This document shows positions 51,372-60,600 of a DNA stretch of 64,000 bases, in pieces. The stretch is taken from positions 1 through 64,000 of the forward strand of contig JASJCM010000005.1 of the NCBI GenBank assembly GCA_030065985.1, written 5' to 3'. Under the pieces are notes generated by a model. That model saw only the letters and a program-made list of their open reading frames with translations, made no database searches and was not told the DNA's origin. Position 1 is the first letter of the stretch, and each line of letters starts with the position of its first letter. The position numbers were made by a program, and so were the translations under genes. This DNA comes from Woeseiaceae bacterium (GTDB lineage: Bacteria; Pseudomonadota; Gammaproteobacteria; Steroidobacterales; Woeseiaceae).

Positions 51372-52780
51372 CCATGCAGGACATAGTGCTTGGTGGCCAG
51401 TGGATCTTTCTCGCCTACTTTGTCGGGATCAACCTTGGTTACCTGATGCAGAACGTGATCGCCGCGATCGGCATTCGCAAGTACTTGCAGACATCCGAGC
51501 AATTCGAAGCCGAGAACGTATTCTCCGCGCTCGATATTCCGATCAGCGTAGTCGTGCCCGCCTACAATGAGTCTGCCTCAATCATCACCTCGGTCAAGGC
51601 GATGCTGCAGCTCGAGTATCCGCAGTACGAGCTGATTGTTGTTAACGATGGCTCCTCGGACGACACACTCGAGAAGCTCATCGATGAGTTTGACCTTCGT
51701 GAATTCCCAGAGGCCTACCGTGCACGAGTCGACTCGAAACCGGTACGTGCCATCTATCGCTCAACGCGCATCCGCAACCTGCGTGTCATCGACAAGGAAA
51801 ACGGTGGCAGTAAAGCCGACGCATCGAACGCTGGGATCAATGCCTGCCGCTATCCGCTCGTCTGCGTCGTCGATGCCGACTCGGTTCTGCAGCCCGACAG
51901 CCTGCGTCGTGTCGTGCGACCGTTCCTCGAGGACCCGACGACCGTCGCCGTTGGCGGAACCGTGAGGATCGCAAACGGCTGCACAGTAAAGCAGGGCTTT
52001 CTCGAAAAGGTCGGCCTGCCGGGCAACTTTCTCGCGCTCGTGCAGGTCGTCGAATATCTGCGCGCGTTCCTGTTCGGCCGCATGGGATGGTCACCCATCA
52101 ACGGCCTGCTGATTATCTCGGGCGCGTTCGGGCTGTTCCATAAGGAGACGCTGGTTGAAGCCGGTGGGTTTAACCCGGACGCAGTTGGCGAAGACATGGA
52201 GCTTGTGCTGCGCCTGCATCGGCTCATGAAAGAGAAAGGCAAGCCGTACCGGATCACGTTCGTACCGGACCCCGTTTGCTGGACGGACGCGCCCGAAAAC
52301 CTGCGTGATCTGAAGAGCCAACGAGTGCGCTGGCAACACGGCCTTGGGCAGTCGCTGGCACTCAACAAGTCACTCATCGGTAATCGCGATGGCGGTGCTG
52401 TCTCGTGGATCGCCATCCCTTTTTATCTGATCTTCGAGTTGTTCGGTCCGATCATCGAAGTCGCCGGCTATTTCTTCATCCTGCTGTGCGGCTACATGGG
52501 ATGGCTGTCGTGGCCGGAGGCAGGGATCTTCCTGGGCCTCGCTATCGGTCTTGGCGTCTTGCTATCCACGAGCGCCATCATGCTCGAAGAACTGTCTTTC
52601 CACATGTACCCGAAAGCCAGCCAGCTTGGCCTGCTGTACTTCATCGCTATCGTCGAGAACTTCGGTTTCCGGCAGCTAACCGCAATCTGGCGCTTCCAGG
52701 GTCTCATTCGCTGGCTGCGCGGCGGAGAGCACAAGTGGGAAACGATTACTCGCAGCTCCAGCCTCGCGGACGAGGCGTGA
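51368..52780 (+). CDS. Processive family 2 glycosyltransferase (polysaccharide synthase)
   Basis: A 470-residue membrane synthase. An N-terminal membrane span precedes the GT2 core: VVVPAYNESASI, VVNDGSSDDT, CVVDADS (the DxD-type site), the acceptor ED in VGEDMELVL, and QRVRWQHG (the QxxRW motif of processive synthases). C-terminal membrane spans form the channel. The nearest known types are PgaC, cellulose and hyaluronan synthases, and E. coli YaiP. No PilZ domain is seen. It ends a four-gene overlapping operon with receiver, YaiO-like pore and HEAT protein; together they form a compact exopolysaccharide system. The sugar is unknown. Confidence 0.9.
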   Translation: MTMQDIVLGGQWIFLAYFVGINLGYLMQNVIAAIGIRKYLQTSEQFEAENVFSALDIPISVVVPAYNESASIITSVKAMLQLEYPQYELIVVNDGSSDDTLEKLIDEFDLREFPEAYRARVDSKPVRAIYRSTRIRNLRVIDKENGGSKADASNAGINACRYPLVCVVDADSVLQPDSLRRVVRPFLEDPTTVAVGGTVRIANGCTVKQGFLEKVGLPGNFLALVQVVEYLRAFLFGRMGWSPINGLLIISGAFGLFHKETLVEAGGFNPDAVGEDMELVLRLHRLMKEKGKPYRITFVPDPVCWTDAPENLRDLKSQRVRWQHGLGQSLALNKSLIGNRDGGAVSWIAIPFYLIFELFGPIIEVAGYFFILLCGYMGWLSWPEAGIFLGLAIGLGVLLSTSAIMLEELSFHMYPKASQLGLLYFIAIVENFGFRQLTAIWRFQGLIRWLRGGEHKWETITRSSSLADEA

Positions 52781-52879
52781 TACCGTTTGGCAGGATTCGG
52801 GTGATTCGGTTCTATTGTCGATACACTGGCCTGAATCGATAACTGGAACCGCCGGTCGTGAGACCGGTCACAACAGCTC

Positions 52880-53749
52880 ATGACTAATCCACAGAGTGTC
52901 GATCTCGTTCTGCGCCCGCGCGAGCGCGATCTCGGCGAATTCACGGTACGACGGGTCCTACCGGCAGCACGACGACGTGCCATTGGTCCGTTCGTGTTCT
53001 TCGATCACATGGGCCCGGCCGTGTTTCCGCCAGGCAAAGGCATCGCCGTGCGGCCGCATCCGCACATCGGCATCGCGACGATCACGTATCTGTTTGAAGG
53101 ACAAATCATGCATCGCGACAGTCTTGGCGTTACACAGGCTATCGAGGCCGGTGCCGTCAACCTGATGACAGCCGGGCGTGGCATCGTGCATTCGGAGCGC
53201 GCCGGTGACGATCTTGATGCGACGTCCAGTCTCCATGGCATCCAGTCGTGGATAGCCTTGCCCAATGACAAGGAAGAGATCGAGCCGGCGTTCGAACACA
53301 TTCCGGCATCGGAATTGCCCGAGTTCGAACAAGGTGGCTGCACGATTCGCGTCATCATGGGCGAGTGCCTGGGCCGGAAGTCACCGGTGCCCACTTACTC
53401 GGAGACGCTGTATCTTGACGTCGTGATGCAGGTTGAGGGTACGTTGGCCCTGCCTGACGAGTGGGCGGAGTTTGCCGTCTACGTCGTTGAAGGCTCCGTC
53501 ATGATCGACGGCGAGCACTATGAATCCGGCGCCATGGCGATCGCGGGCGGGAACAGCGCGTTGGCGATAACGGCCAACGCGGATTCCAGGGTCATGGTCA
53601 TCGGTGGCGACTCAGTTGGGGAGCGCCATATCTACTGGAACTTCGTGCACAGCTCCGAGGCTCGCATCGAGCAGGCCAAGGACGACTGGCGGGAGGGCCG
53701 GTTTGAGATGGTGCCCGGCGACGGCGAATTTATTCCACTTCCTGATTAA
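52880..53749 (+). CDS. Pirin-family cupin protein
   Basis: A 289-residue bicupin. The N-terminal cupin keeps the metal ligands RPHPHIGIATITY (two His), MHRDSLG and GRGIVHSER (His and Glu region). Pirins are iron-binding; some oxidise quercetin and others act as redox cofactors. The gene is alone, behind 100 nt that include a small inverted repeat without T-run (52852-52867). Function in this organism is unknown. Confidence 0.9.
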   Translation: MTNPQSVDLVLRPRERDLGEFTVRRVLPAARRRAIGPFVFFDHMGPAVFPPGKGIAVRPHPHIGIATITYLFEGQIMHRDSLGVTQAIEAGAVNLMTAGRGIVHSERAGDDLDATSSLHGIQSWIALPNDKEEIEPAFEHIPASELPEFEQGGCTIRVIMGECLGRKSPVPTYSETLYLDVVMQVEGTLALPDEWAEFAVYVVEGSVMIDGEHYESGAMAIAGGNSALAITANADSRVMVIGGDSVGERHIYWNFVHSSEARIEQAKDDWREGRFEMVPGDGEFIPLPD

Positions 53750-53927
53750 GCGCTGCGACGAGGCTGTCGGTCGTTGACGGCGTGACCGTCACGTTGATCA
53801 TGCGCTCGGCATCCGCGGCACTCAGAATCGAATTACCCGACGTGTAACTTGCGGGGTTGCTCGCGCAGCCGCCCGCTGCGAAAAGCACGGCCAGCAGCAT
53901 CCAGATCCTGATCGTTCCCTTGTTCAT
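53730..53927 (-). CDS. Small lipoprotein, function unknown
   Basis: A 65-residue protein with a signal peptide and lipobox-like AGGC (Cys20), then about 45 polar residues including two DAAD/TTDS-like segments. The start at 53927 has an excellent ribosome site (AGGGAGGTCAAC). It overlaps the convergent pirin gene end by 20 nt. I recognise no domain. Confidence 0.65.
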   Translation of the reverse strand: MNKGTIRIWMLLAVLFAAGGCASNPASYTSGNSILSAADAERMINVTVTPSTTDSLVAALNQEVE

Positions 53928-54143
53928 GTTGACCTCCCTGGTCTTCATTGCCTGTTGCTCTAACAACGTCTCTGTTGCTTGGTGGTTGACAGGAACGGCC
54001 CATATGACAGTGATTCGCCTTGGACTTGACATAAAAAGTGCCTGCGGCGTCGAAGCGAGACTTGTGTCCTTCCGGCAGCAGGCAATACACGGATACTGGT
54101 GCTACAGGCGCAGGGAGCGCCTTTTTCCCGCAGGGAGGCACGT

Positions 54144-54629
54144 ATGAAGAATCTGCTCGTTTACGCCCTGATTGGACTGGGCGTTGTCGCTTACAACGTA
54201 TCGACCCAGGCTGATCGCGACGCCACGGGTGCAATCGTTTCCGAAGGAAGCGTCGATGCGTTCACGATTCGCGTTGGCGATTGCTTTAACGACACCGGCT
54301 CGATTTCGACCGCTGACGGCGGCGAAGTATCCAGCCTGCCGGCGGTGCCCTGCGCAGACCCGCACGATAACGAGGTGTACGCCGTATTCGACCTTAGCGT
54401 CTCCGAGTTTCCGGACGGCGACGCTATGTCCGAGATGGCGTTCGATGCCTGCCGCAATCGCTTCGATTCGTTCGTTGGCGTTGACTATGAGTCGTCGTCG
54501 CTCGACATTCTGACGCTCTACCCAACGCGCGAGAGCTGGGAACTGCAGGGCGACCGCGAAGTCGTTTGTGCTGTCTTCGAGATGAACGCGAATAAGCTGA
54601 CCGGGTCGGCCAGAAACACCTCGATGTAA
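54144..54629 (+). CDS. Membrane-anchored septum-formation-like domain protein
   Basis: A 161-residue protein, ATG at 54144 with ribosome site GCAGGGAGG. One N-terminal membrane span (about 4-20), then an extracytoplasmic domain with VGDCFND, VPCADPHDNEVYAVF, FDACRNRF and REVVCAVFE, four cysteines likely forming two disulfides. The pattern GDCF...PC..PHDNEV is that of the septum-formation (DUF4190-associated) domain known chiefly in Actinobacteria. In a gammaproteobacterium it is uncommon. A role in division is not implied by sequence alone. Confidence 0.7.
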   Translation: MKNLLVYALIGLGVVAYNVSTQADRDATGAIVSEGSVDAFTIRVGDCFNDTGSISTADGGEVSSLPAVPCADPHDNEVYAVFDLSVSEFPDGDAMSEMAFDACRNRFDSFVGVDYESSSLDILTLYPTRESWELQGDREVVCAVFEMNANKLTGSARNTSM

Positions 54630-54635
54630 GGGCGC

Positions 54636-55712
54636 CTAGAGCGCTTTCAGGCCCTCGGCATCGAGTTCACCGATGCCGAGCGATGCCGGTGTGCGTAAGG
54701 CCTCGCCGCCATAGTCGCGCGCCATCAGCACCGACGTGAGCCGGATCATCGCATCGATATTCGGCGTGTCGACGCCCACCTGTTTGCCCAGCGCAGACAT
54801 GAATACGAGCCCGTAGCCAACGTCCTCGTTGAGATAGCGATGATCGAGCTGCGGCTGTGCGCCAATGCCCAGGAAGCCAGGCGCCTTGCGATAGCCCGTG
54901 CCGTAGTTCGCCTCGAGCATGTAACCCTGGCGCATGCCCATCTCCGGATCTGACAGCACCTCGATGCCAAGTGCAGCGCCAATCGCAATTCGCTCCTTGT
55001 CGAGCGCTTCGATCAAACGCCCTGTCGCGTCGCTGACGCCTTCCTCGTAGAAAAGGAACGCACCGCCCGTGCCCTCGATGCGCGCGGCGTTGGCCAGAGT
55101 CACGGCCGGATGAATGATCGGATTGGCGTTTTGCAGGCTCGTTTGCAGGACGCTGTTGGCGCGTTCCATGCCCGGATACACATCGCGGATCATCTCGAGT
55201 AACGCATCGGTATGCTTGCCTGGCAGTGCGGCAAGCAGGTTGCCCGCTTTGAGCTTGAGGAACACATGGATATGCCCGGGCTCGGTCAGGCGCACCGCGT
55301 AGTGCAGGGTCGAGGTCTCTGCGACGCGCACACTGTCGTCATCAACGGCAATGCCTGCCGCCGCCTTGAATGCGAGCGCCCCGCCGCAGGAACTCGGCGA
55401 GACAATCACGGTCTGCCCGGCTCTCAGCTTGCCGGCCAGTATCTGGCCAAAAGGCGCGGTGCTGAACGCAGGGCCGACGACGTAGATTAGCTCGGCATCG
55501 GTCAGTGCCTCGTCGATATCGTGGCCCGCGCTCACGATCGTCGCGAAGCCCTCGATGTCGCCCTCGGCGCGAATCCCGCCGGCAGCCGCGATGGCCGCGA
55601 CGTTATCGGGAAACTCCGGAAAATCGAACAGCCTGACGTCGTGGCCGTGATTTGCGCAGTCGAATGCCATGGCCGTGCCACCGGCGCCAGCGCCGAGTAC
55701 TGTGATCTTCAT
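54636..55712 (-). CDS. NAD/NADP octopine/nopaline (opine) dehydrogenase family protein
   Basis: A 358-residue dehydrogenase. The N-terminal Rossmann motif is VLGAGAGGTAMAFDCANHG, and the C-terminal octopine-dehydrogenase domain has QNANPIIHPAVTLANAARIE with the catalytic His. Family members condense an amino acid with a keto acid reductively or run the reverse. The ribosome site AGGGAGATGACCT precedes the ATG. It converges with the septum-like gene (6-nt gap). With D-amino-acid genes at 14-18 kb, an amino-acid use role is plausible, but the substrate is unknown. Confidence 0.85.
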   Translation of the reverse strand: MKITVLGAGAGGTAMAFDCANHGHDVRLFDFPEFPDNVAAIAAAGGIRAEGDIEGFATIVSAGHDIDEALTDAELIYVVGPAFSTAPFGQILAGKLRAGQTVIVSPSSCGGALAFKAAAGIAVDDDSVRVAETSTLHYAVRLTEPGHIHVFLKLKAGNLLAALPGKHTDALLEMIRDVYPGMERANSVLQTSLQNANPIIHPAVTLANAARIEGTGGAFLFYEEGVSDATGRLIEALDKERIAIGAALGIEVLSDPEMGMRQGYMLEANYGTGYRKAPGFLGIGAQPQLDHRYLNEDVGYGLVFMSALGKQVGVDTPNIDAMIRLTSVLMARDYGGEALRTPASLGIGELDAEGLKAL

Positions 55713-55842
55713 AGGTCATCTCCCTGGAAACGTCGCCGATAGTAGCCCGCCGGCGATTTGCTGTAATTCCGTAATCGCCGAAGCGCTTGCCGCAGACAAG
55801 AATGAATCGCGAATGAAATTCGCTCTCATTTATTATCGTTTT

Positions 55843-55868
55843 ACTAAAGTAGTATTTACTAATTTAGT
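55843..55868. promoter_or_regulatory. AT-rich palindromic operator upstream of SQR
   Basis: A 26-bp imperfect palindrome: arm ACTAAA(G)TAGTA, centre TT, arm TACTA(A)TTTAGT, matching its reverse complement at 22 of 26 positions. It lies 53 nt before the SQR ATG in an AT-rich stretch. Its core TAGTATTTACT recurs beside the ArsR gene (57638-57648). Confidence 0.6.
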
Positions 55869-55921
55869 TATTTGTAATATCGTAAGGCGGATTGCTGTCA
55901 CATTAGGACAAGGGGAAGAAG

Positions 55922-57199
55922 ATGGCGAAGATCGTCGTGATGGGTGCCGGTATCGGCGGCATAACGCAGGCTTACGAACTGCGCGAGGAGCTCTCCAAAG
56001 ACCACGAAGTCGTACTTATCGGTGATTCGGACCGCTTCGAATTCACGCCGTCCAATCCCTGGGTCGCCGTCGGGTGGCGCAAAGCCGAACAGATTACGAT
56101 CGACCTCCCCGACCTGATGCAGAAATACGGCATCACGTTCAGCAGCGCTGGCGTACGTCGCATTCATCCCGATAACAGCAGCCTCGAGCTCAACGACGAC
56201 TCAACGGTGGACTACGATTACCTGATCATCGCGACGGGTCCGAAGCTGGCTTTCGAGGAAGTCGAAGGCCTGGGTCCTGACGGGCATACGCAGTCCATCT
56301 GCAAGACCGGCCACGCCGACGCGTCGTTCATCAACTTCCAGGAACTCGTGGACAACCCGGGGCCGGTTATCGTCGGTGCGGCACCGATGGCCTCATGTTT
56401 CGGTCCGGCGTATGAGTACCTCTTCATCCTCGACACCGAACTCAAGAAGCGCAAGATTCGTGACAAGGTGCACATGCACTTTGTCACGCCTGAACCATAT
56501 ATCGGCCATCTCGGTCTCGACGGTGTTGGCGATACGAAGTCGTTACTCGAATCCGAGTTTCGCGATCGCCACATTCACTGGCATACCAACTCGAAGATCA
56601 CCAAGGTAGAAGACGGCAAGATGCACTTCACTGAGGTGGACGAAGAAGGCAACGACAAAAAGGATCACGAACTCGAGTTCAAGCACTCGATGATCCTGCC
56701 TGCCTTCAAAGGCGTCGACGCAGTCAGCGGAATCGAAGGCCTCACAAACCCGCGCGACTTCATCCTGATCGATGAACACCAGCGGAATCCCAAGTACCGG
56801 AACATCTTCGCGGTCGGCGTCTGTGTCGCCATCCCCCCTGTCAATGCAACGCCGGTCGCGACAGGTGCTCCGAAGACGGGTTACATGATCGAGTCGATGG
56901 TCACCGCGACGACGCACAACATTGCAAACCTGCTCAGCGGCAAGGAACCCGAAAAGGAAGGCACGTGGAACGCCGTGTGTCTTGCGGACTTCGGCGACAC
57001 CGGCGTAGCGTTTGTCGCGCTGCCGCAGATCCCGCCGCGTAACACGAACTGGGCATCGCGCGGCAAGTGGGTACACCTCGCGAAAATTGCGTACGAGAAA
57101 TACTTCCTGCACAAGGTGCGTGCAGCGAAGACCGAGCCCTATTACGAGAAGATGGTGCTCAAGATGCTAGGCGCAGTACGCCTGAAAGAATCGAACTAG
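55922..57199 (+). CDS. sqr: Sulfide:quinone oxidoreductase
   Basis: A 425-residue FAD protein. The N-terminal motif is VVMGAGIGGITQAYELR; YLIIATGPKL follows. The three redox cysteines of SQR are visible in context: QSICKTGH, MASCFGPAYEYLF and FAVGVCVAIPP. PYIGHLGLDGVGDT and the C-terminal amphipathic stretch GKWVHLAKIAYEKYFL (membrane contact) also fit. It oxidises sulfide to persulfide/polysulfide and reduces quinone. Good ribosome site (AGGGGAAG). It is probably controlled by the adjacent ArsR-type regulator through the palindrome upstream. Confidence 0.93.
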   Translation: MAKIVVMGAGIGGITQAYELREELSKDHEVVLIGDSDRFEFTPSNPWVAVGWRKAEQITIDLPDLMQKYGITFSSAGVRRIHPDNSSLELNDDSTVDYDYLIIATGPKLAFEEVEGLGPDGHTQSICKTGHADASFINFQELVDNPGPVIVGAAPMASCFGPAYEYLFILDTELKKRKIRDKVHMHFVTPEPYIGHLGLDGVGDTKSLLESEFRDRHIHWHTNSKITKVEDGKMHFTEVDEEGNDKKDHELEFKHSMILPAFKGVDAVSGIEGLTNPRDFILIDEHQRNPKYRNIFAVGVCVAIPPVNATPVATGAPKTGYMIESMVTATTHNIANLLSGKEPEKEGTWNAVCLADFGDTGVAFVALPQIPPRNTNWASRGKWVHLAKIAYEKYFLHKVRAAKTEPYYEKMVLKMLGAVRLKESN

Positions 57200-57249
57200 C
57201 GAACGAAGGCAGCCCGCATCGCAGAGAAGCCAAAGACTCGTTCCAGGCT

Positions 57250-57594
57250 TTAGGAGGGACAGTCCTCAGCTGTGCCGCAGTAGATGTCATGCAGCAGGTT
57301 GATCACGCGATCGGCCGGACCTTCGGCGAGCGAGTAATAGATCGTCTGTGATTCACGCCGCGTCTTGACGAGGCCCTGTTGCCTTAGGCGCGCAAGCTGC
57401 TGGGACAGCGCAGACTGGCTCAGCGGCACGACCGTGTTGAGATCACCTACGGAGCGTTCGCCTTCGGCCAGCACACACAGGATCATCAGGCGACTCTCGT
57501 TGCCAAGCGCTTTCATGAGCCCCGCGGCGTCGGCGGCGTGCAGCTGCATGTCGCTGACTTCCGGCGCGTCGGGTTTGGTCGCTTTAGCGTTCAT
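57250..57594 (-). CDS. ArsR-family repressor, SqrR/BigR-like persulfide sensor
   Basis: A 114-residue winged-helix regulator. The HTH is VVPLSQSALSQQLARLRQQG with the YYSL wing. It has the cysteine pair expected of the SqrR/BigR persulfide sensors, one in LMILCVLAEGE and one in LHDIYCGTAED. These form a tetrasulfide link when sulfide is oxidised, releasing DNA. The gene converges on sqr (50 nt between stops) and has operator-like palindromes in front of it. The start codon lies 7 nt past the palindrome, so there is little room for a ribosome site. Confidence 0.88.
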   Translation of the reverse strand: MNAKATKPDAPEVSDMQLHAADAAGLMKALGNESRLMILCVLAEGERSVGDLNTVVPLSQSALSQQLARLRQQGLVKTRRESQTIYYSLAEGPADRVINLLHDIYCGTAEDCPS

Positions 57595-57601
57595 CGTCTG
57601 T

Positions 57602-57648
57602 CTAATATAAGGAATATTATATTAGAAGTCCATAATTTAGTATTTACT
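57602..57648. promoter_or_regulatory. Operator/promoter region of the ArsR regulator
   Basis: A perfect inverted repeat CTAATATAA (57602-57610) and TTATATTAG (57617-57625), with a 6-nt spacer, contains a minus-strand TATAAT (57616-57621). The element TAGTATTTACT (57638-57648), identical to the core of the SQR operator, lies just upstream and overlaps the stop codon of the next gene. This suggests autoregulation. Confidence 0.6.
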
Positions 57649-60600
57649 GGACTATGAGGGGCTGCTCGATGGCATCCATTGCCCGGCGATGGAATTCGGC
57701 GAACTCGCGATAGTCCTCAGGCGCAAAGCGTTGTTCCGAGGACACGTAGTCGAAGCGCATCTCCCAGGCATCCTTGTCGCGCAGGATTTCCCGCCGCCAG
57801 TTGCCGAAACGGGACTCGCCGCTATCGGGTTTTTCCGTGGCTGTTTCGAGGCGCAGTCCGGCCGGTGCCTTGACCGACGTTACGGCGCTGACGCGCAATG
57901 GGAAGACCTGTTCGAACGGAAAGCGCCGGTCCGCGACGCGGTCGAACTCGAGGTAATAAGCCTCCAGGAAACCTGGCAGGTCAAAGCTGCCATCGGCATC
58001 GACCGGGAGCGTGTAATGCATCTCCACCAGCAGGTCATAGCCAGCGTCGAAGATGTTGTCGACGAAGTACTCGGTGAGCTCCGCGTCCGAGTACTTCCCT
58101 GCGACCCAGCGTTGCAATGCCGCCTGCATCTCGGACGTCTCGATGTCCCGCAGGTGACCGCGCAAGTCTGCTGCCTGGTAACCCGTGAACCGCGCCGTTT
58201 CGGTGACATCGATGTAGCCATCGCCGCGAGGCTCGACCACGCGCTCGACGGTGACGCCGGTCAGTTCGGATTCGTACTCGGGCATTTTGATCAGCTCCGG
58301 CTTGTCGCCGAGCGTGAGCGCGAAGTTGCCGGCCATTGACCGCGGTGCCAGCTGGCCAAGGCGCATGTCCTTGTCCGTTGCATCGATAAACACACGTTCG
58401 TCACCTGTCTTGACCGAGACGATCATGTGATTGAACTGATCGTTATTCGGCAGACCAGGAATGATCTCCTGGTTCAGGTTTACGAGCGCAAGAGATGCGT
58501 CGATACCGACCGCTCGCAGCAGCGAGTAGAGAAGCACGGCGTGATCCTTGCAATCGCCGTAGCGATCACGAAGCGTCTCGCGCGCCGTCTTTGGAACATA
58601 CGCACGGCGCCCGAACTCGATCGCTTCGTAGTGAATCTCGTCCTGGACGTACGCACTGAGGATCTCGATCCGGCGCGAATCGCTATCTACGCCGTCGACG
58701 AGCCGTTTTGCGCGATCAGCGATACGCGCAACGTCGAGCTTGTCCTCGATCTTGGCAAGGTACTCGGCGCCTGCTTCGGTCCAGCTTGGGCTTACTGTGC
58801 CAAGCTGCACCCATGGGAGAATCTGGTCGATCTCGGGTTGCAGCGGCTCCCAGCGGAACGCGACCGGGTCCTGAATCTCGAACACGAGTGACTTGCCGAC
58901 CTTGCGCGGTGAATTGACGCCATTCAGCTGGTAGCGAATGCGATCGTGGTCGCCGTTCACGAACAGGGCGCTGTAGGCGATCGGACGATCGCTGGAGAGG
59001 TATTCGGTCTCGAGCGGGAATGTTCCGTCTTCCACCGAGGTTCGTAGCGAGACGATCGCTTCGACGGTCACACCGGGCGCAAGACTCGGTACGGGCAGGT
59101 GCACGGTTTTCTCGGTACTCGCTTCGTAACCGGATTCGGTGATCGTGATGTAGTACGTATCGATGTTGCCTTCGGCGATGACGTCGCCGGACTCACTGCG
59201 AACGATCAGGCTATTCACGTAGAGCTGTTCGTAACCCGGATCGAAATCGAATTCGAGTGTGCTGAACTGCGTCACACCGTTGTCGTTGAGAATACGAAGC
59301 TTGCGATAGTAGGTCTTGCGACGTATGCCGCTTCCGTCGAAATCGTATCCAGTGATGCGCGACTGGAACACGGCGCCGTAGCCGTTTAAAGCAGTTTCAA
59401 GATCCGTCGCATCGAAGATACGTTGCAGCGGACGCGGCATCGCAACGGGCTCGATCGGCTGGCTGATCGCCGTCGTATCGCCTTCGCCCAACACGTGATC
59501 GATCGCTTCGAGGTATTCCTTGATGTTCGCGTTTGCTGGCGAGTAGGTCAGGGCCTGCTCGAACGACTCACGCGCTGTTCGGTAAGACCGCAACTGATAC
59601 TCGGCGTCGCCCTTGTAGTAGTAACTCTGGAGCGAGCGGTAACCCTCGGCTATGAGCTGCTCGGCAATGACCAGGACCTCGGCCGGCCGGCCGGCAAGAT
59701 CGAGAATCGTCATGCGCTCGTAGGCCAGATCGGCGTTGAACGGCCTGCCCTCTGTCATTGCCTCGAGAATGTCGAGCGCTTCGTCGTAGCGCTCTCGCCG
59801 CTTGAGCAGCTCGACGTGCAGCAGCTGCGTTTCCTCGGTGACTTCGCCCGCGGTGTACTCCGCAAATTCGCGATCGAGGTCCTCCCAGCGCCCGGCATCG
59901 GCAAGCAGCCCCATGTAGACCGAGAAATCATGTTGGTCGCGATACCCGTCGTCGAACAGCTCGTCAAAGAGCTGCAGTGCCTTGTCAGGCTCGTTCGTCT
60001 GGTACGCCAGCCACGCCTCCCAGCTCTTGACGACATTGTTGCCTGCAAATAGCGCAGCCCGTGGGCCGAACCACTCGACTGCCTCGTCGTAAGCATCGAT
60101 TTCGACCAGCGAGCGCGTTGCGTTGATCAGATAGGCCTGGTCGGTCGGCGCGAGTTCACTGGCATGCTCGAAATACCGAAAGGCATCGCGGTAGCTGCGC
60201 GCGTCGAAGTAGTGAAGGCCGATCGCGTTCAGCAAGTAGGCGTTTACGGTGCGTTCAGCGTCATCGACGTACTCACCTGTCGCCGCGCTCACCTGTTCCG
60301 TGATCTCAAAATCTTCCCAGAGCTTGCTGACGCGCTCTTCAACGTTCTTGTCACTCGCCGGGCCCCATGCGGCCATCGTGTATGCGCAACGCTCGTTCGA
60401 GACGATCCACTGGTAGTAGGCATACAACCGACCGTCTACGGTGTCGGTGCCAAAAAGCAGCTTGCCCGTTGCGCCGTCTTTGACGATGTCCTCTTCGCGT
60501 GTGATGAACGCCGACGGATAGTCCTCGCTGAACTGCTGCATCATCACGCGGTAGAGCGCCGTGTCTGTCGGGGCTGCACCTTTCCAGCAGACGGGCATGA

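Noticed and set aside
52852-52867. Inverted repeat CCGGTC/GACCGG as a terminator after the GT2 gene
   Set aside because: Six-bp stem with no T-run; too weak to call.
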